Shown: piece by piece, positions 1-8,626 of the stretch
Position numbering within the stretch: the first letter of the stretch is position 1
How the letters are laid out: each line of letters opens with the position of its first letter
DNA from: PALSA-1353 sp050012375
GTDB lineage: Bacteria; Planctomycetota; Phycisphaerae; Tepidisphaerales; Tepidisphaeraceae
Reading direction: 5' to 3'
Assembly (NCBI GenBank): GCA_050012375.1
Contig: JBEKHH010000004.1
Span: 89,825 to 153,824 of the forward strand
DNA length: 64,000 nt
Notes under the pieces: model-generated
Databases searched by the model: none
Told to the model about the DNA's origin: nothing
Seen by the model: the letters and a program-made list of their open reading frames with translations, nothing else
Position numbers and translations under genes: made by a program

Positions 1-370
1 TAATCCGCTGTTTTTCCGCATCGTCGATCGATTGCAGATTCTCGAATTCCTGCCGAAGCGGCACGTTCACGATCTTGATGATGTCGCGGCTGACAAACTC
101 ATCGGGATGAAACGACATATCCAGGAGCGTGTAAACCGGCTCATGCCCGTCGAGCTTTTCGTGTCCGGTGATTTGCCAGATCGCTTGCCGGGCGAAGGTG
201 TCCAGCGTCTTCATTGTCTGGTTGTGCTGGACGGCCAAGGTGCGGAGTGGGGAGAGATCGAGTTGGCGAGAAAAATCTTCGCCGCGCGCGGGAGGGGCGG
301 ACAAAATGACCGTCAGCCACAGCAAAGCCAAGACCCACGGAGGCGCCGTGGGCATTTTGCGCGTTGTCAT
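1..370 (-). CDS. CcsA/ResC-like cytochrome c assembly protein, 5' part only
   Basis: Only the N-terminal about 123 residues are in the window; the gene runs off the left edge. The ATG at 370 overlaps the stop of the upstream ResB-like gene by four bases (ATGA), which implies translational coupling. The visible protein has a basic start, a hydrophobic signal or membrane segment at about residues 10-25 (PPWVLALLWLTVIL), then the motif PLRTLAVQHN...KTLDTFAR and later VYTLLDMSFHPDEF. These resemble the extracytoplasmic N-terminal extension of planctomycete CcsA/CcsB-type heme-handling proteins that partner ResB in system II cytochrome c maturation. The catalytic WWD region would lie outside the window, so the call rests on the extension and on the ResB neighbour. 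Part of the signal segment is encoded by a 24-bp palindromic repeat (332-355). Confidence 0.68.
   Translation of the reverse strand, partial: MTTRKMPTAPPWVLALLWLTVILSAPPARGEDFSRQLDLSPLRTLAVQHNQTMKTLDTFARQAIWQITGHEKLDGHEPVYTLLDMSFHPDEFVSRDIIKIVNVPLRQEFENLQSIDDAEKQRI
332..355. repeat. Short palindromic repeat (CCCACGG...CCGTGGG), copy 1
   Basis: A 24-bp element with CCCACGG/CCGTGGG arms. It recurs with one mismatch at 34527-34550. This copy lies inside the signal-peptide codons of the CcsA-like gene, while the second copy is intergenic. The sequence match is direct; the idea that this is a dispersed repeat family is inferred from two copies. Confidence 0.6.
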
Positions 371-2385
371 ACCGCTCCGGTTCCGCTCGCCATGAGCTGC
401 ATCTTTCCGTTCCCCTTGGCGATTGCCGCCGCCTTCATCCGCCGGATCACAATCGGCTTGACATAAAACGCGTACAGAAATCCCGACACGATCATGATGC
501 ATCCCATCAGCATAATGCCCACCCCCGGCCGATTCCCCACGCCGATCGTGGAGGATTGACCATCCGGATCGTAGCCGGCCTGGAAGAAAATCCAGCTTCC
601 GTGATCGAAATAGATGGGACTGTTCAAACTCGCCTTGGCCGTTTCGGTCTGCCCCGAAGCATCCGTCATCACCAGCGTGGAGCAAAAATCCCGGAACATC
701 CCGCTACCCGCCTGTGCGCCGGGATAGGGAATCATCTCGAATTTCTGCAATTTCAGCGCGGCCGGCATGGCCAGAGCAGTGTACCCCAGCTGCAATTGCA
801 GCGGCGCCGAGGCGCCGGGGACCTGCACCACGCCCATCGTCCAGGCCACCATCGGCTCCAGCAGCATCGGATCCGGGGCCGCATACAAATCGCAGGGAAT
901 CACCACGTCCTGCGACCAGTCCCCGCACCTCACCCGCACCACCGCGACCTGTTTCGATCCCGCTTCATCCTCGTCCTTGTTGCGCTGGCGCACGGGCGTC
1001 GGCTCGACATGCGTCAGGACCCTGAAATGATCCCTTCGCCGCACCTGCGCCGTCACCGGCGAGCCATCCAGCGAAAGCTCGATCTCCCCGCCGCCGGTGA
1101 AATCCCGAACCTCGGCCCGGTTCGCAAACGTCGCGTGAATATCCAGGAGCGTTCGATCCCCCGCCGTCAGCAGAATGTGTTTGTCGTCGCTGGAGGTCGG
1201 CAACAACGCGGCCGCATCCGTCACCCGAAATCCCAGCACGAGGTCCGGGTCGATCGGCTCTTTCTGGCGGTTCCCCTTCACAAACGGCGGCGTCGTCGCC
1301 GGGTCCATTTTGAAATCCGTCTGTAGCGCCCGATCCATCAGAATCATTCGCCAAAATTCCTTGGCGTTGCCGGCGGTCTTGTGAACGATGTGAAGGGTCA
1401 GCGCCGCCGCGCGCTGGTCCGAACCGAATAGCTGGAACGCCGGATCGTATGCCTCCACCGTGAGGGCATAGGCGCCCACCTCCGCCGGCTTTCCAATGCC
1501 CACATCCAATTTCCGCGGAGGCTCACCCGGCAGGGCCGCCGACAATTCGAACAGCCGGTCCGCCGATTCGCGAATTGCCGCCAGAGAATCGGGCGACACC
1601 TGGCGATATTCCAGTTCCGTCGGACCGAAGAATTGATGCGAAGCCGTGGGATCCGTCGCCCTCAGCATGAACCGCGAGGCCCCCTGGGCACGTGGGGCGT
1701 TTACGTTCACTTCCACCCCGACCGCGGGGGAAGCCGGATCGTCCACCACATCCTCGACGATGTCGGCATAGGAATAATACCCCATCACATCCAGCGTCAC
1801 CGGCTGGGATACTCCCAGCCAACTTGAAAGCTCGTTGGAAGAATTCGACGGCAGTCCCAGGGGAATAAATGAACTGATCCCGCTCAGGTCCTTGCTTCGC
1901 AGCCGCCCCGGATCGTGCGCATCATCGTACGATCCATACCGCGGCAGCGACGGCAGCGGATGCATGCCGTATGTTTCCCCCTTGAGCGCCCGCGCATAGA
2001 GCGCCCGCTGGCCGGAATCGTAAAAGACGTTGACGGTATGTCCCAGAGGAATGAGCGTTTTGCCCTCCACCTTCAGGTGGTAGTAGAGCGCCGTGCCGGT
2101 GATGAGAACAATGATTCCCGCGTGGATGCACCAGACGCCATAGCGCGGCGGGGTAAGAGGAATGCGACTCGTCGTCACCACCACCAGATTCAGGCACAAG
2201 AGGAGCATCAGCGCCTTGAGCGGCCAGGCGTTGAAGAACTGAAGTTCGTTCATTTCAAAGTATTCCCGAACCGACGGCACGCCCGACCCGATGGCGATGT
2301 ACGCCGCGATCAGGACCATCAGCGTGATCCCAAAGATCACGTTTTTCAGCGTATACTTGAAAAGAGTATTCACACGCTTCACCAA
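367..2385 (-). CDS. ResB-like cytochrome c biogenesis protein
   Basis: A 672-residue membrane protein. Predicted membrane segments lie near residues 17-36, 55-73 and 83-103, with a last one at about 625-650 (GIMLMGCIMIVSGFLYAFYV). Between them is a large extracytoplasmic domain. This is the ResB topology: three N-terminal helices, a big soluble domain and one C-terminal helix. The segments IHAGIIVLITGTALYY and FDHGSWIFFQAGYDPD are typical of the family. In system II, ResB works with ResC/CcsA to carry heme outward and attach it to apocytochrome c, and a CcsA-like gene follows with a 4-bp overlap. It is longer than the common 450-550 residues because of an enlarged extracytoplasmic domain, as is usual in planctomycetes. 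Confidence 0.85.
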   Translation of the reverse strand: MVKRVNTLFKYTLKNVIFGITLMVLIAAYIAIGSGVPSVREYFEMNELQFFNAWPLKALMLLLCLNLVVVTTSRIPLTPPRYGVWCIHAGIIVLITGTALYYHLKVEGKTLIPLGHTVNVFYDSGQRALYARALKGETYGMHPLPSLPRYGSYDDAHDPGRLRSKDLSGISSFIPLGLPSNSSNELSSWLGVSQPVTLDVMGYYSYADIVEDVVDDPASPAVGVEVNVNAPRAQGASRFMLRATDPTASHQFFGPTELEYRQVSPDSLAAIRESADRLFELSAALPGEPPRKLDVGIGKPAEVGAYALTVEAYDPAFQLFGSDQRAAALTLHIVHKTAGNAKEFWRMILMDRALQTDFKMDPATTPPFVKGNRQKEPIDPDLVLGFRVTDAAALLPTSSDDKHILLTAGDRTLLDIHATFANRAEVRDFTGGGEIELSLDGSPVTAQVRRRDHFRVLTHVEPTPVRQRNKDEDEAGSKQVAVVRVRCGDWSQDVVIPCDLYAAPDPMLLEPMVAWTMGVVQVPGASAPLQLQLGYTALAMPAALKLQKFEMIPYPGAQAGSGMFRDFCSTLVMTDASGQTETAKASLNSPIYFDHGSWIFFQAGYDPDGQSSTIGVGNRPGVGIMLMGCIMIVSGFLYAFYVKPIVIRRMKAAAIAKGNGKMQLMASGTGAV

Positions 2386-2809
2386 AGATTGTGCCCGAAA
2401 TTGCGATTCTAGATGAACGCCCAGGATTGTCGAACCCCCCCATTCCGTTTAGCCGCGACCCGAAGGGAGCGCGTCCGCGCCGTACACAGGGGAGACCACT
2501 ATCTCCGCGCGGATAAGTTGATCTGACAAACTAAAGCCCACGCGGAGGTTTCTCCGCAAGCCATGGTCGACTCTGTCCATAAACTGCTAAATCATAGGGC
2601 CATGACGATACAGAGTTTATAGGCCGATGTGCGCAAAGCTTTAAGCTGCCACGCTTTCTGTCTTCAAGAAAAAATTTCCTTGCGTAAGCAGGCTGGGTTC
2701 GGGTATCTTCGTTAGGTTTGCCTGACTGAGTTAGCGCTTCTTGGGTGGCACAAAAAGGCCGGGGCCTAACACAGACCTTTCTCAAATGATCGCCTGAAGT
2801 GAGGCATTT
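2386..2809. other. Intergenic region between divergent genes, small hairpin
   Basis: 424 bp between the divergently read ResB-like and PEP-CTERM-like genes, so promoters for both should lie here. I see a perfect 6-bp hairpin GCGGAG-GTTT-CTCCGC at 2542-2557 and a short palindrome TCCGCGCGGA near 2507. No convincing -35/-10 pair, riboswitch or coding sequence was recognised. Confidence 0.4.
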
Positions 2810-3682
2810 ATGTCCCAGGTATCGTTCGCGGCATTTTTGCGCCCTGCCTTCTCGCGCAACAGGATCTCGTTTCTGGTTTCGGTCGTTGCGTGTTTCGCGG
2901 CGTGTTTCGGAGTGCTCGGCGTGAGCCGGTCCGCAAGCGCGGCATCGTTCGGCACAAACCTGCTTGTCAATGGCGACGCGGAGTCTGGAATCGGCTCGGC
3001 AACGGGCAACGACCTGGAACCTATTCCCGGATGGAGCGCGTCGGGCAATATCACCGTCGTCCAATATGGCGCTCCCGGTTTGTTGTCCCTTGCCGATCCT
3101 GGGCCGACCAATCCCGGAAAGAATTTCTTTGCCGGCGGCCCGGATATCGTAAGTTCCCAGACGCCTCAGGGGCCGATCGCAATTCAAAATGTCGATGTCT
3201 CGTCCCTGGCGACCCAGATCGACGCCGGCACCGTGCATTATGATATCAGCGGCTGGTTCGGAGGCGTGGGCAGCAGCGACGACAACATGTTCCTTGGCGT
3301 TGCCTTTCGCCAGACCGACTTTACGGAGTTGGGCGGTTCAATCGCGGGCGGAATAGATGCTTCGGGCCGAAGCGATCAAACCGGGCTATTCTTGCAGGAC
3401 TCGACGGGGAAACTGCCCGCCGGCACGCGCATCCTTCAGGTGGCACTGGAAGCGCGCGTCTTCGATCCCATGAATAACGTGGACTACGACGGAAAATACG
3501 ACACGGGCTTTGCGGACAATCTCTCCATCGTCCTCACCAATCAAACCAGTGGCGGCGGAACCAGCGGAGGCGCGGTGCCGCTTCCCGCTGCGGCATGGCA
3601 GTCGCTGGCTCTTTTGGCGATTCTGGCCGTGGCCCGGGTGTATCGCGGCGCCCGCCGCAGCGCAATTCTCGGCTCGAAATAA
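2810..3682 (+). CDS. Secreted PEP-CTERM-like protein (VPLPAAAW variant)
   Basis: 290 residues. The N-terminus has basic residues, a hydrophobic stretch (ISFLVSVVACFAACFGVLGV) and an ASA-A cleavage-like site near residue 44, so export is expected. The mature part starts with LLVNGDAESG, a motif common at the start of jelly-roll, carbohydrate-binding-like domains of secreted proteins. The C-terminus has a Gly/Ser-rich linker, then VPLPAAAW, a hydrophobic helix and a basic tail (YRGARRS). That is the VPLPA variant of the PEP-CTERM sorting signal, which exosortase/archaeosortase-type enzymes process. No exosortase gene is in the window. A GAGG ribosome site lies just before the ATG. Substrate or ligand is unknown. 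Confidence 0.75.
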   Translation: MSQVSFAAFLRPAFSRNRISFLVSVVACFAACFGVLGVSRSASAASFGTNLLVNGDAESGIGSATGNDLEPIPGWSASGNITVVQYGAPGLLSLADPGPTNPGKNFFAGGPDIVSSQTPQGPIAIQNVDVSSLATQIDAGTVHYDISGWFGGVGSSDDNMFLGVAFRQTDFTELGGSIAGGIDASGRSDQTGLFLQDSTGKLPAGTRILQVALEARVFDPMNNVDYDGKYDTGFADNLSIVLTNQTSGGGTSGGAVPLPAAAWQSLALLAILAVARVYRGARRSAILGSK

Positions 3683-3810
3683 AGGGACTTAAAAACGCAA
3701 AATGAAGCGGCCACAGCGGCCAAGCGCCCGCCCATCAAAAGATAGGTGTGATTAGACCACCGCCACTGGGGCGTTCAGGAAGATTCTCAAAATAATTCCA
3801 GATTTTCCCT

Positions 3811-3838
3811 TTGACATACGCTATTTGTTAGGTATTAT
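3811..3838 (+). promoter_or_regulatory. Sigma70-like promoter for the gene at 3874
   Basis: TTGACA at 3811-3816 and TATTAT at 3833-3838 are separated by 16 bp. An imperfect palindrome (TTAGGTA...TTACCCTAA) covers the -10 and start region, so a repressor could act here. The element is 36 bp before the ATG, and a related element occurs at 53561-53589. Confidence 0.6.
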
Positions 3839-3873
3839 TTACCCTAACAGACACCAATCACAGGAGCGATGTC

Positions 3874-4470
3874 ATGCTCACAGTACGGTACATCGAGAGA
3901 TTATGGGACGCCCGGAAGTACGACCGGCTGCTTCAGGAATTGATTGCCCCGCGGGTCGAAGCGGTCGCGGCTGGCGAATTGACACACACCTCCATGGCAT
4001 CCGCGGCCGCCCTGGCGGTGGTTCGGCTCGACGAGCTTCACAGCCCCCACGCCCCGATCTGCCCCCGCCTCATCCGCACGCTCATTGCCACGCAGAAATC
4101 CGATGGCGGCTGGGGCGATGTCGCCAGCACGGCCCTGTGCCTCCGGGCTTTGTCCCTGCAAAACGGCGAAGGCTTGGCCATCGCAGGCGGCATGGGCTAT
4201 CTGGCCACCCTCCAGCAACCCGCCGGAATCTGGCCGAAACTCCCCATCCGCCGAATGCCGGAGGACGCGCTGGTCTCGGCGTTCGCCCTGCTTCAATTGG
4301 GTGATAACGATCTATTCCGGGCCACCGTTCGTTTTGACGCCGCATTCGCCTGGTTCGAGTCGCATCGATGGATTCTCGAGCCGGACGCATTGTCGCTCTG
4401 GGACCATGCTCGCCTCCGCATCCCGGCCACCCCCACAACCCGCGCCGGCGCGGAGGCCAACTGGTCCTGA
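3874..4470 (+). CDS. Small alpha/alpha-toroid protein, terpene-cyclase/prenyltransferase-repeat-like
   Basis: 198 residues. The central motif QKSDGGWGDVASTALCL (about residues 73-89) is the QW/prenyltransferase-type repeat seen in squalene-hopene cyclases and prenyltransferase beta subunits. A second weaker repeat is GMGYLATLQQPAGIWPKL. The rest is predicted helical. It is far too short for a full cyclase (about 630 residues) and no DxDD catalytic motif is visible, so it is probably not a cyclase. It may be a half-toroid partner or binding protein. The start follows AGGAG (3862-3866) with good spacing, and a promoter lies at 3811-3838. No signal peptide. Function unknown; the fold assignment is moderately secure. 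Confidence 0.6.
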   Translation: MLTVRYIERLWDARKYDRLLQELIAPRVEAVAAGELTHTSMASAAALAVVRLDELHSPHAPICPRLIRTLIATQKSDGGWGDVASTALCLRALSLQNGEGLAIAGGMGYLATLQQPAGIWPKLPIRRMPEDALVSAFALLQLGDNDLFRATVRFDAAFAWFESHRWILEPDALSLWDHARLRIPATPTTRAGAEANWS

Positions 4471-4510
4471 TCGGATAGTTTGGAGCGGTTTACGAAGACC
4501 TGAGGTTGCT

Positions 4511-4617
4511 GGAAAACCAGAAATCCGAAACCAGAATGCCGAATCAAATCCGAATGACTGAAATCCGAAACGAAGACCGTTTCGTCATTCTGATTTCGGA
4601 TTTCGGGTTTCGCCTTT
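4511..4617. repeat. Interspersed GAAACCAGAAATCCGAAA-type repeat, copy A
   Basis: An imperfect inverted repeat of about 107 bp built from units like AACCAGAAATCCGAAA on the left and TTTCGGATTTCGGGTTT on the right. Related copies are at 21645-21770 and 42270-42354. All three sit between convergent genes. Here the right arm extends into the last codons of the glycosyltransferase read from the other strand. No transposase is linked. Confidence 0.85.
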
Positions 4618-6459
4618 CACCGCTTTTATCCCGTAGTACGTCCGCGCGAATCGGTTCAGCTCATCCAAATCCGGCCACACCAGCGCGTCTTTCGGCATTC
4701 CCGCAAGCCACGCCTGCTCGATCGACTGATTCGCCTCGCTCGTGTCCACGTCGAACACGGTCTTGTAATGCAACTGCGACATGGGAATCTGGTACCAGAA
4801 CGCGCACGCGTCGCCGACCAGATCGACCGATTGTCCGCCCTTCAATTGCCGAGTGTCGAGCAGGCGCAAGCCTTGCAGATTCTCCCGGCCGATGAGCGCC
4901 ACCGTGTCGTGGTCCAATTCCCGGTATCGTTCCATCTTGTGGATCAGCATGGTTGCGGAAAAGCACGCCATCGCGGCCGCGGCGGATAGCGCGATCCAGG
5001 TGCGTCCTTGGCATTGCGCGATCAGCAACGCACTGAGCGGAATGGCGATCACCATGAACCGGCTCTGAAGGTGAGTGAAGCAGAGCCAGAATGCCGTCTG
5101 CATGACCAGCAGGATGGCGAGGCAAACCGCCGCTCGATTTTTTCGCGCCAGCGCCGCGGCCGCGCCACCGAGCGGCAGCAATACAAACCCGTATCTCCAA
5201 TCGGCCACGACCTGGCCCCATAGCGCCGACATCCGTCCGCCAACGGAACGATGATCCTTGTCCGGCCAATACGCCTGGCGCCATCGCTCGACCTGCACAT
5301 CGCTGAAGTGCCCTTGGCCGAGAGCGCTCATCGCCTCGGGAAACACCGGATTGCCGGTCCATTTCCAATTGCGAATGAGCCACGGCGAGAGCGCGAGCAG
5401 CGCCGTCAAAACGTAAACAGCGCATCCGGAGAGGAGAGATTTCCACGCGATGCGGCGTCCGATCAGGATGATGACGGGCACGCCCACAAGAATCAGCGGA
5501 GCCACCGACAGCTTTGTTCCCGCCGCGAAACCCGCCAGCACTCCCGCAATGAGAAACTCGCGCCACAAGGCAGCTCGAATCGCCCATCCGATGGCCAGGA
5601 TTCCGAACAGCAGCATCCCACCTTCGTTGTAGGCAACGGCGGCGAGCAAACCCGTCCACGGAACGGCCGCGGTCAAAAGCCCGGCCGCAATCCCGCGTTT
5701 GCCGCCGCCGGCCAAACCATACACCGCCCACGCCGCCGCCGCGCACATCGCCGCGTGCATCAATTGGGCCAGATACATTCCCGCCCACGGACCGCTCGAT
5801 CCACCATGCAGGTGCATCGCCAGCAGATATTGCATCTCCACGTTGAACGGAAAATACGAAAAAACGTTGTGATGAAGGGGAATAATTCGGCCGGCTTCGT
5901 ACCATTCGCGCGGCACCTGGAGGTGATACTCGGCCACGTCGTAGCCATTGGGCTCATCGCCCCACAGAACCCCCGGTGGGAAAAACGCCGCGAGCATGAC
6001 TACGCCCGCCACCGCCGCGGCGGCGATCCACGAAGCTCCCCATCGCGCGGGTTCCGCCAGCCAGGGCGCCACATTCCAATTTCTTCCGTAAACGTACAAC
6101 ACGCTCACGCCAATTATCGCCCCGCTCGCGACGATGCCGCATGCCCACCACTGATTCAGCCAGCCGGCGAGTCCCAAGCCCAGAATCCCCAGGCTGGTGA
6201 TTCCAATTCCCAGCGCCACGCAGGTCGCGCCGGCAAGACTGGCGAGGCACAATTCGCGCGGCCGAAGAACTCTCCAGGCCATCCATCCAATTCCCCCGAC
6301 GGAAATCAGCCACAGAATCGCGCATCCCCCATCCTGCATGAGGCGATAGAGCGCCAGCTCCCACGACGGACCGGCAAGCACGAAAAAAATCGCCAGAAAA
6401 ACGGCCGCGCCAATCGCAATCGCCTCTGCGCGAGATGTGAAAGGTGCGTCACGCGTCAT
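4585..6459 (-). CDS. GT-C family membrane glycosyltransferase (PMT/ArnT-like)
   Basis: 624 residues with about twelve hydrophobic segments. The first extracytoplasmic loop holds WGDEPNGYDVAEYHLQVPREW and the later FPFNVEMQYLLAM; an acidic loop followed by a His/Arg pair after the first helices is characteristic of GT-C enzymes that use polyprenyl-phosphate sugars. The acceptor and sugar cannot be read from the sequence. It is the last gene of the heme-pathway run and overlaps hemA by 11 bp. The C-terminal tail (GETRNPKSE) is encoded by the interspersed repeat at 4511-4617, so the original stop codon may have been replaced when the repeat arrived. Confidence 0.75.
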   Translation of the reverse strand: MTRDAPFTSRAEAIAIGAAVFLAIFFVLAGPSWELALYRLMQDGGCAILWLISVGGIGWMAWRVLRPRELCLASLAGATCVALGIGITSLGILGLGLAGWLNQWWACGIVASGAIIGVSVLYVYGRNWNVAPWLAEPARWGASWIAAAAVAGVVMLAAFFPPGVLWGDEPNGYDVAEYHLQVPREWYEAGRIIPLHHNVFSYFPFNVEMQYLLAMHLHGGSSGPWAGMYLAQLMHAAMCAAAAWAVYGLAGGGKRGIAAGLLTAAVPWTGLLAAVAYNEGGMLLFGILAIGWAIRAALWREFLIAGVLAGFAAGTKLSVAPLILVGVPVIILIGRRIAWKSLLSGCAVYVLTALLALSPWLIRNWKWTGNPVFPEAMSALGQGHFSDVQVERWRQAYWPDKDHRSVGGRMSALWGQVVADWRYGFVLLPLGGAAAALARKNRAAVCLAILLVMQTAFWLCFTHLQSRFMVIAIPLSALLIAQCQGRTWIALSAAAAMACFSATMLIHKMERYRELDHDTVALIGRENLQGLRLLDTRQLKGGQSVDLVGDACAFWYQIPMSQLHYKTVFDVDTSEANQSIEQAWLAGMPKDALVWPDLDELNRFARTYYGIKAVKGETRNPKSE

Positions 6460-7777
6460 GCCCGGAGGCGTTGCCTTCCGCCCCGTCGATTGCTGACTCG
6501 CCGTCCGAATTCAGCTTGAACAGTTCCTGGATCGCGTGGAGATACTGTGACATCGGCGCATGATCGGAATCGCTTTCCCGCAGCGCCTGCACGGGATCAT
6601 GCAGCAGCTTATTGACGATTCGGCGCGTAAGCTCCTCCAACTGCCGCTGGTCCTGGGGCGAGACCACGGACAGTTTTCCGACGATCCGCCCCAATTCCTC
6701 CCGCGCCACCGCGTGGAATTTTTGATAGAGCTGATCGATCAGCGGCCCCATCATCCGCGCTCGATTCCACGCGACAAACTCGTGGACCTCGCGCTCGACA
6801 ATTTTGGCGGCGGCTTCGGCGGCCGCGCCGCGCTGGCTTCGCGTCGCCATCACCGCCTGCTGCAAATCGTCCATGTTGTACAGATACACGTTCTCGACCT
6901 TTGCGACATCGCCGGCCAGGTCGCGCGGCACCGCGATGTCGATCAGAAACACCGGCCGATACCGTCGCCGGCGCATCACGACTTCGAAGAACAATCGGGT
7001 GATGATCGGCTCGCTCGATCCGGTGCCGCTGACGACAATGTCCGACGCGGCGAGATGGTCCGCCAAGTCTTCCATCGCCACGGCCGATCCGCCGAATTCA
7101 CTTGCCAGGGCTTCGGCCTTGGCCCGATCGCGGTTGCACACCAGCAGCTTTCGGGGCTTGAGGGCGGCCAGGTTCGTCAGCATGAGGCGGGCCATTTTTC
7201 CCGCCCCGATGCTTAGCACCGTTTTATCGGAGAAGACGTCAAAGATGCGCCGCGCATAATCGACCGCGACGGTGGCGACGGACGTCCGGCCCTCGCCGAG
7301 CGTGGTCTGGCTCATGACCTGCTTCGCCACCGCCGCCGCTCGCTGGAACAGCGGATGGAGCATCGGCCCGGCCGTGCCCGCCTGGCGCGCCGCATCGTAC
7401 GCCTCGCGCACCTGTCCCAGAATCTGCGTTTCCCCCAGCACCATCGAATCCAGCGATGACGCCACCGAGAATAAATGCGTCACCACATCCCGCTCGCTTT
7501 TTTCGTACAGGCTGGATTGGAATTCCTCGAGCTTCACTCCCCGGCTTTGGCCAAGAAACTCGGCCAATTCCAACTGCTTGGGATGGCCGTGCGTTTGCCG
7601 GGCCACGTACAGCTCCACGCGATTGCAGGTGGACAGGAGGACGGCCTCGCATTGCTCGAACTGCCGGCGAAGGGCCGCCAGCGCGTCTTTCCGCTGCTGC
7701 GGCGTAAAGACCAGCCTTTCGCGCAGATCCAGCGAAGCCGTCATGTGATTCAGTCCAACGACTATCAATCGCTGCAT
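6449..7777 (-). CDS. hemA: Glutamyl-tRNA reductase
   Basis: 442 residues, a normal length. It catalyses the NADPH-dependent reduction of glutamyl-tRNA(Glu) to glutamate-1-semialdehyde, the first committed step of C5 tetrapyrrole synthesis. The catalytic Cys51 lies in LLSTCNRVELY; SLDSMVLGETQILGQVR is the family signature; GAGKMARL is the NADPH-binding glycine motif near residue 195. The C-terminal helical dimerisation domain is present. It lies directly downstream of a HemX/CcsA-like gene and a siroheme-pathway dehydrogenase, an arrangement like the Bacillus hemAX cluster. The Glu-tRNA substrate also serves translation, which may explain regulation by HemX-type partners in other bacteria. Confidence 0.96.
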   Translation of the reverse strand: MQRLIVVGLNHMTASLDLRERLVFTPQQRKDALAALRRQFEQCEAVLLSTCNRVELYVARQTHGHPKQLELAEFLGQSRGVKLEEFQSSLYEKSERDVVTHLFSVASSLDSMVLGETQILGQVREAYDAARQAGTAGPMLHPLFQRAAAVAKQVMSQTTLGEGRTSVATVAVDYARRIFDVFSDKTVLSIGAGKMARLMLTNLAALKPRKLLVCNRDRAKAEALASEFGGSAVAMEDLADHLAASDIVVSGTGSSEPIITRLFFEVVMRRRRYRPVFLIDIAVPRDLAGDVAKVENVYLYNMDDLQQAVMATRSQRGAAAEAAAKIVEREVHEFVAWNRARMMGPLIDQLYQKFHAVAREELGRIVGKLSVVSPQDQRQLEELTRRIVNKLLHDPVQALRESDSDHAPMSQYLHAIQELFKLNSDGESAIDGAEGNASGHDA

Positions 7778-7783
7778 GGACCT

Positions 7784-8626
7784 TCACCGCCCGCCGGGCA
7801 TGTATAGAACCGCCAGCATCGTCGCGAATATCAAAACGAATCCTACAATGCTCAGGATCGCCGATTTCCGGCCTCGCACGGCCGGCGTGATCGGCGTATG
7901 CAGCGCGATCGCGTAGACCACCCACACCGTAAAGGCCAGAATCACTTTCGGGCTGGTCATCCAATGCGGCCCGAGTTGGGTATTGGATCCCTGTTTCAGG
8001 ACCTTAATCAGGCCGGTGACAATTCCGATGGTCAGCAGCGCAAAGCCGAAGGTGACCGCCCAATGGGTCAGATTCTCCAGCCGCTCGAGGCTTCCCATGG
8101 GCGATGCGCCGATGAGATTTTTTCGCCGGAGCCTGGCGCTGGCAATGAGATACATCGCCCCGACGCCGGCGGCGACGCCGAACGCCGCGACCCCGCCGAA
8201 CGTGCTCATCCGATGCGCCAGCCGCCACAGTTCATCCGATTGATACGCGCCCGGCTTGATCTCTCCAAACAGTCCGGCGGCGGCCAGCATCAACACCGCG
8301 ATCGGCATCAAGAACCAATCCAGGCCGGGGATCGGCTTGGCGTGCTGAACATAAAGCGTGAATCCCACGAGCACCACCGCCAGCGCCACCAGGGCCTCAA
8401 AATTATCCTCCACCGGCAGCCAGCTTCGGCGATTCCAGCCATGCCAAACGAGTGCAGCCATCGCCAGACAAATCGCAAAATAGGCCATTGGCTTGGCCGC
8501 CAGGCGCAGGGCGTTGCCGGGCTTCCACAACTGGGCCAAAGACATCCCGCCGCCGGAGACGAGCAACCCCACCGCCCCCCATAAGAGCGCGAACTGGCCC
8601 GCATTGGGAGGCATCGAAGCGGTCAT
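7784..8626 (-). CDS. HemX/CcsA-like cytochrome c assembly membrane protein
   Basis: 280 residues with about eight predicted membrane helices. LPVEDNFEALVALAVVLV and WRLAHRMSTFGGVAAFGVAAG place it in the CytC_asm (CcsA/HemX) superfamily. The classical WGxxWxWD heme-binding motif is not obvious, so HemX is more likely than a true heme lyase. HemX proteins control glutamyl-tRNA reductase level in Bacillus, and here the gene is directly before hemA (6-bp gap). The start ATG at 8626 overlaps the stop of the dehydrogenase gene (ATGA). Confidence 0.8.
   Translation of the reverse strand: MTASMPPNAGQFALLWGAVGLLVSGGGMSLAQLWKPGNALRLAAKPMAYFAICLAMAALVWHGWNRRSWLPVEDNFEALVALAVVLVGFTLYVQHAKPIPGLDWFLMPIAVLMLAAAGLFGEIKPGAYQSDELWRLAHRMSTFGGVAAFGVAAGVGAMYLIASARLRRKNLIGASPMGSLERLENLTHWAVTFGFALLTIGIVTGLIKVLKQGSNTQLGPHWMTSPKVILAFTVWVVYAIALHTPITPAVRGRKSAILSIVGFVLIFATMLAVLYMPGGR

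Noticed and set aside
364..1326. Plus-strand frame opposite resB-like gene
   Set aside because: Low-complexity His/Arg translation, no start site support.
2600..2780. Cyclic-di-GMP riboswitch before the PEP-CTERM-like gene (CGCAAAGC string)
   Set aside because: Only a short string matches; the conserved GGxC/GAAA receptor and paired stems are absent.
5251..6519. 422-residue plus-strand frame over the GT-C gene
   Set aside because: Arg, Gln and His-rich with no membrane or domain pattern; opposite a clear GT-C protein and hemA end.
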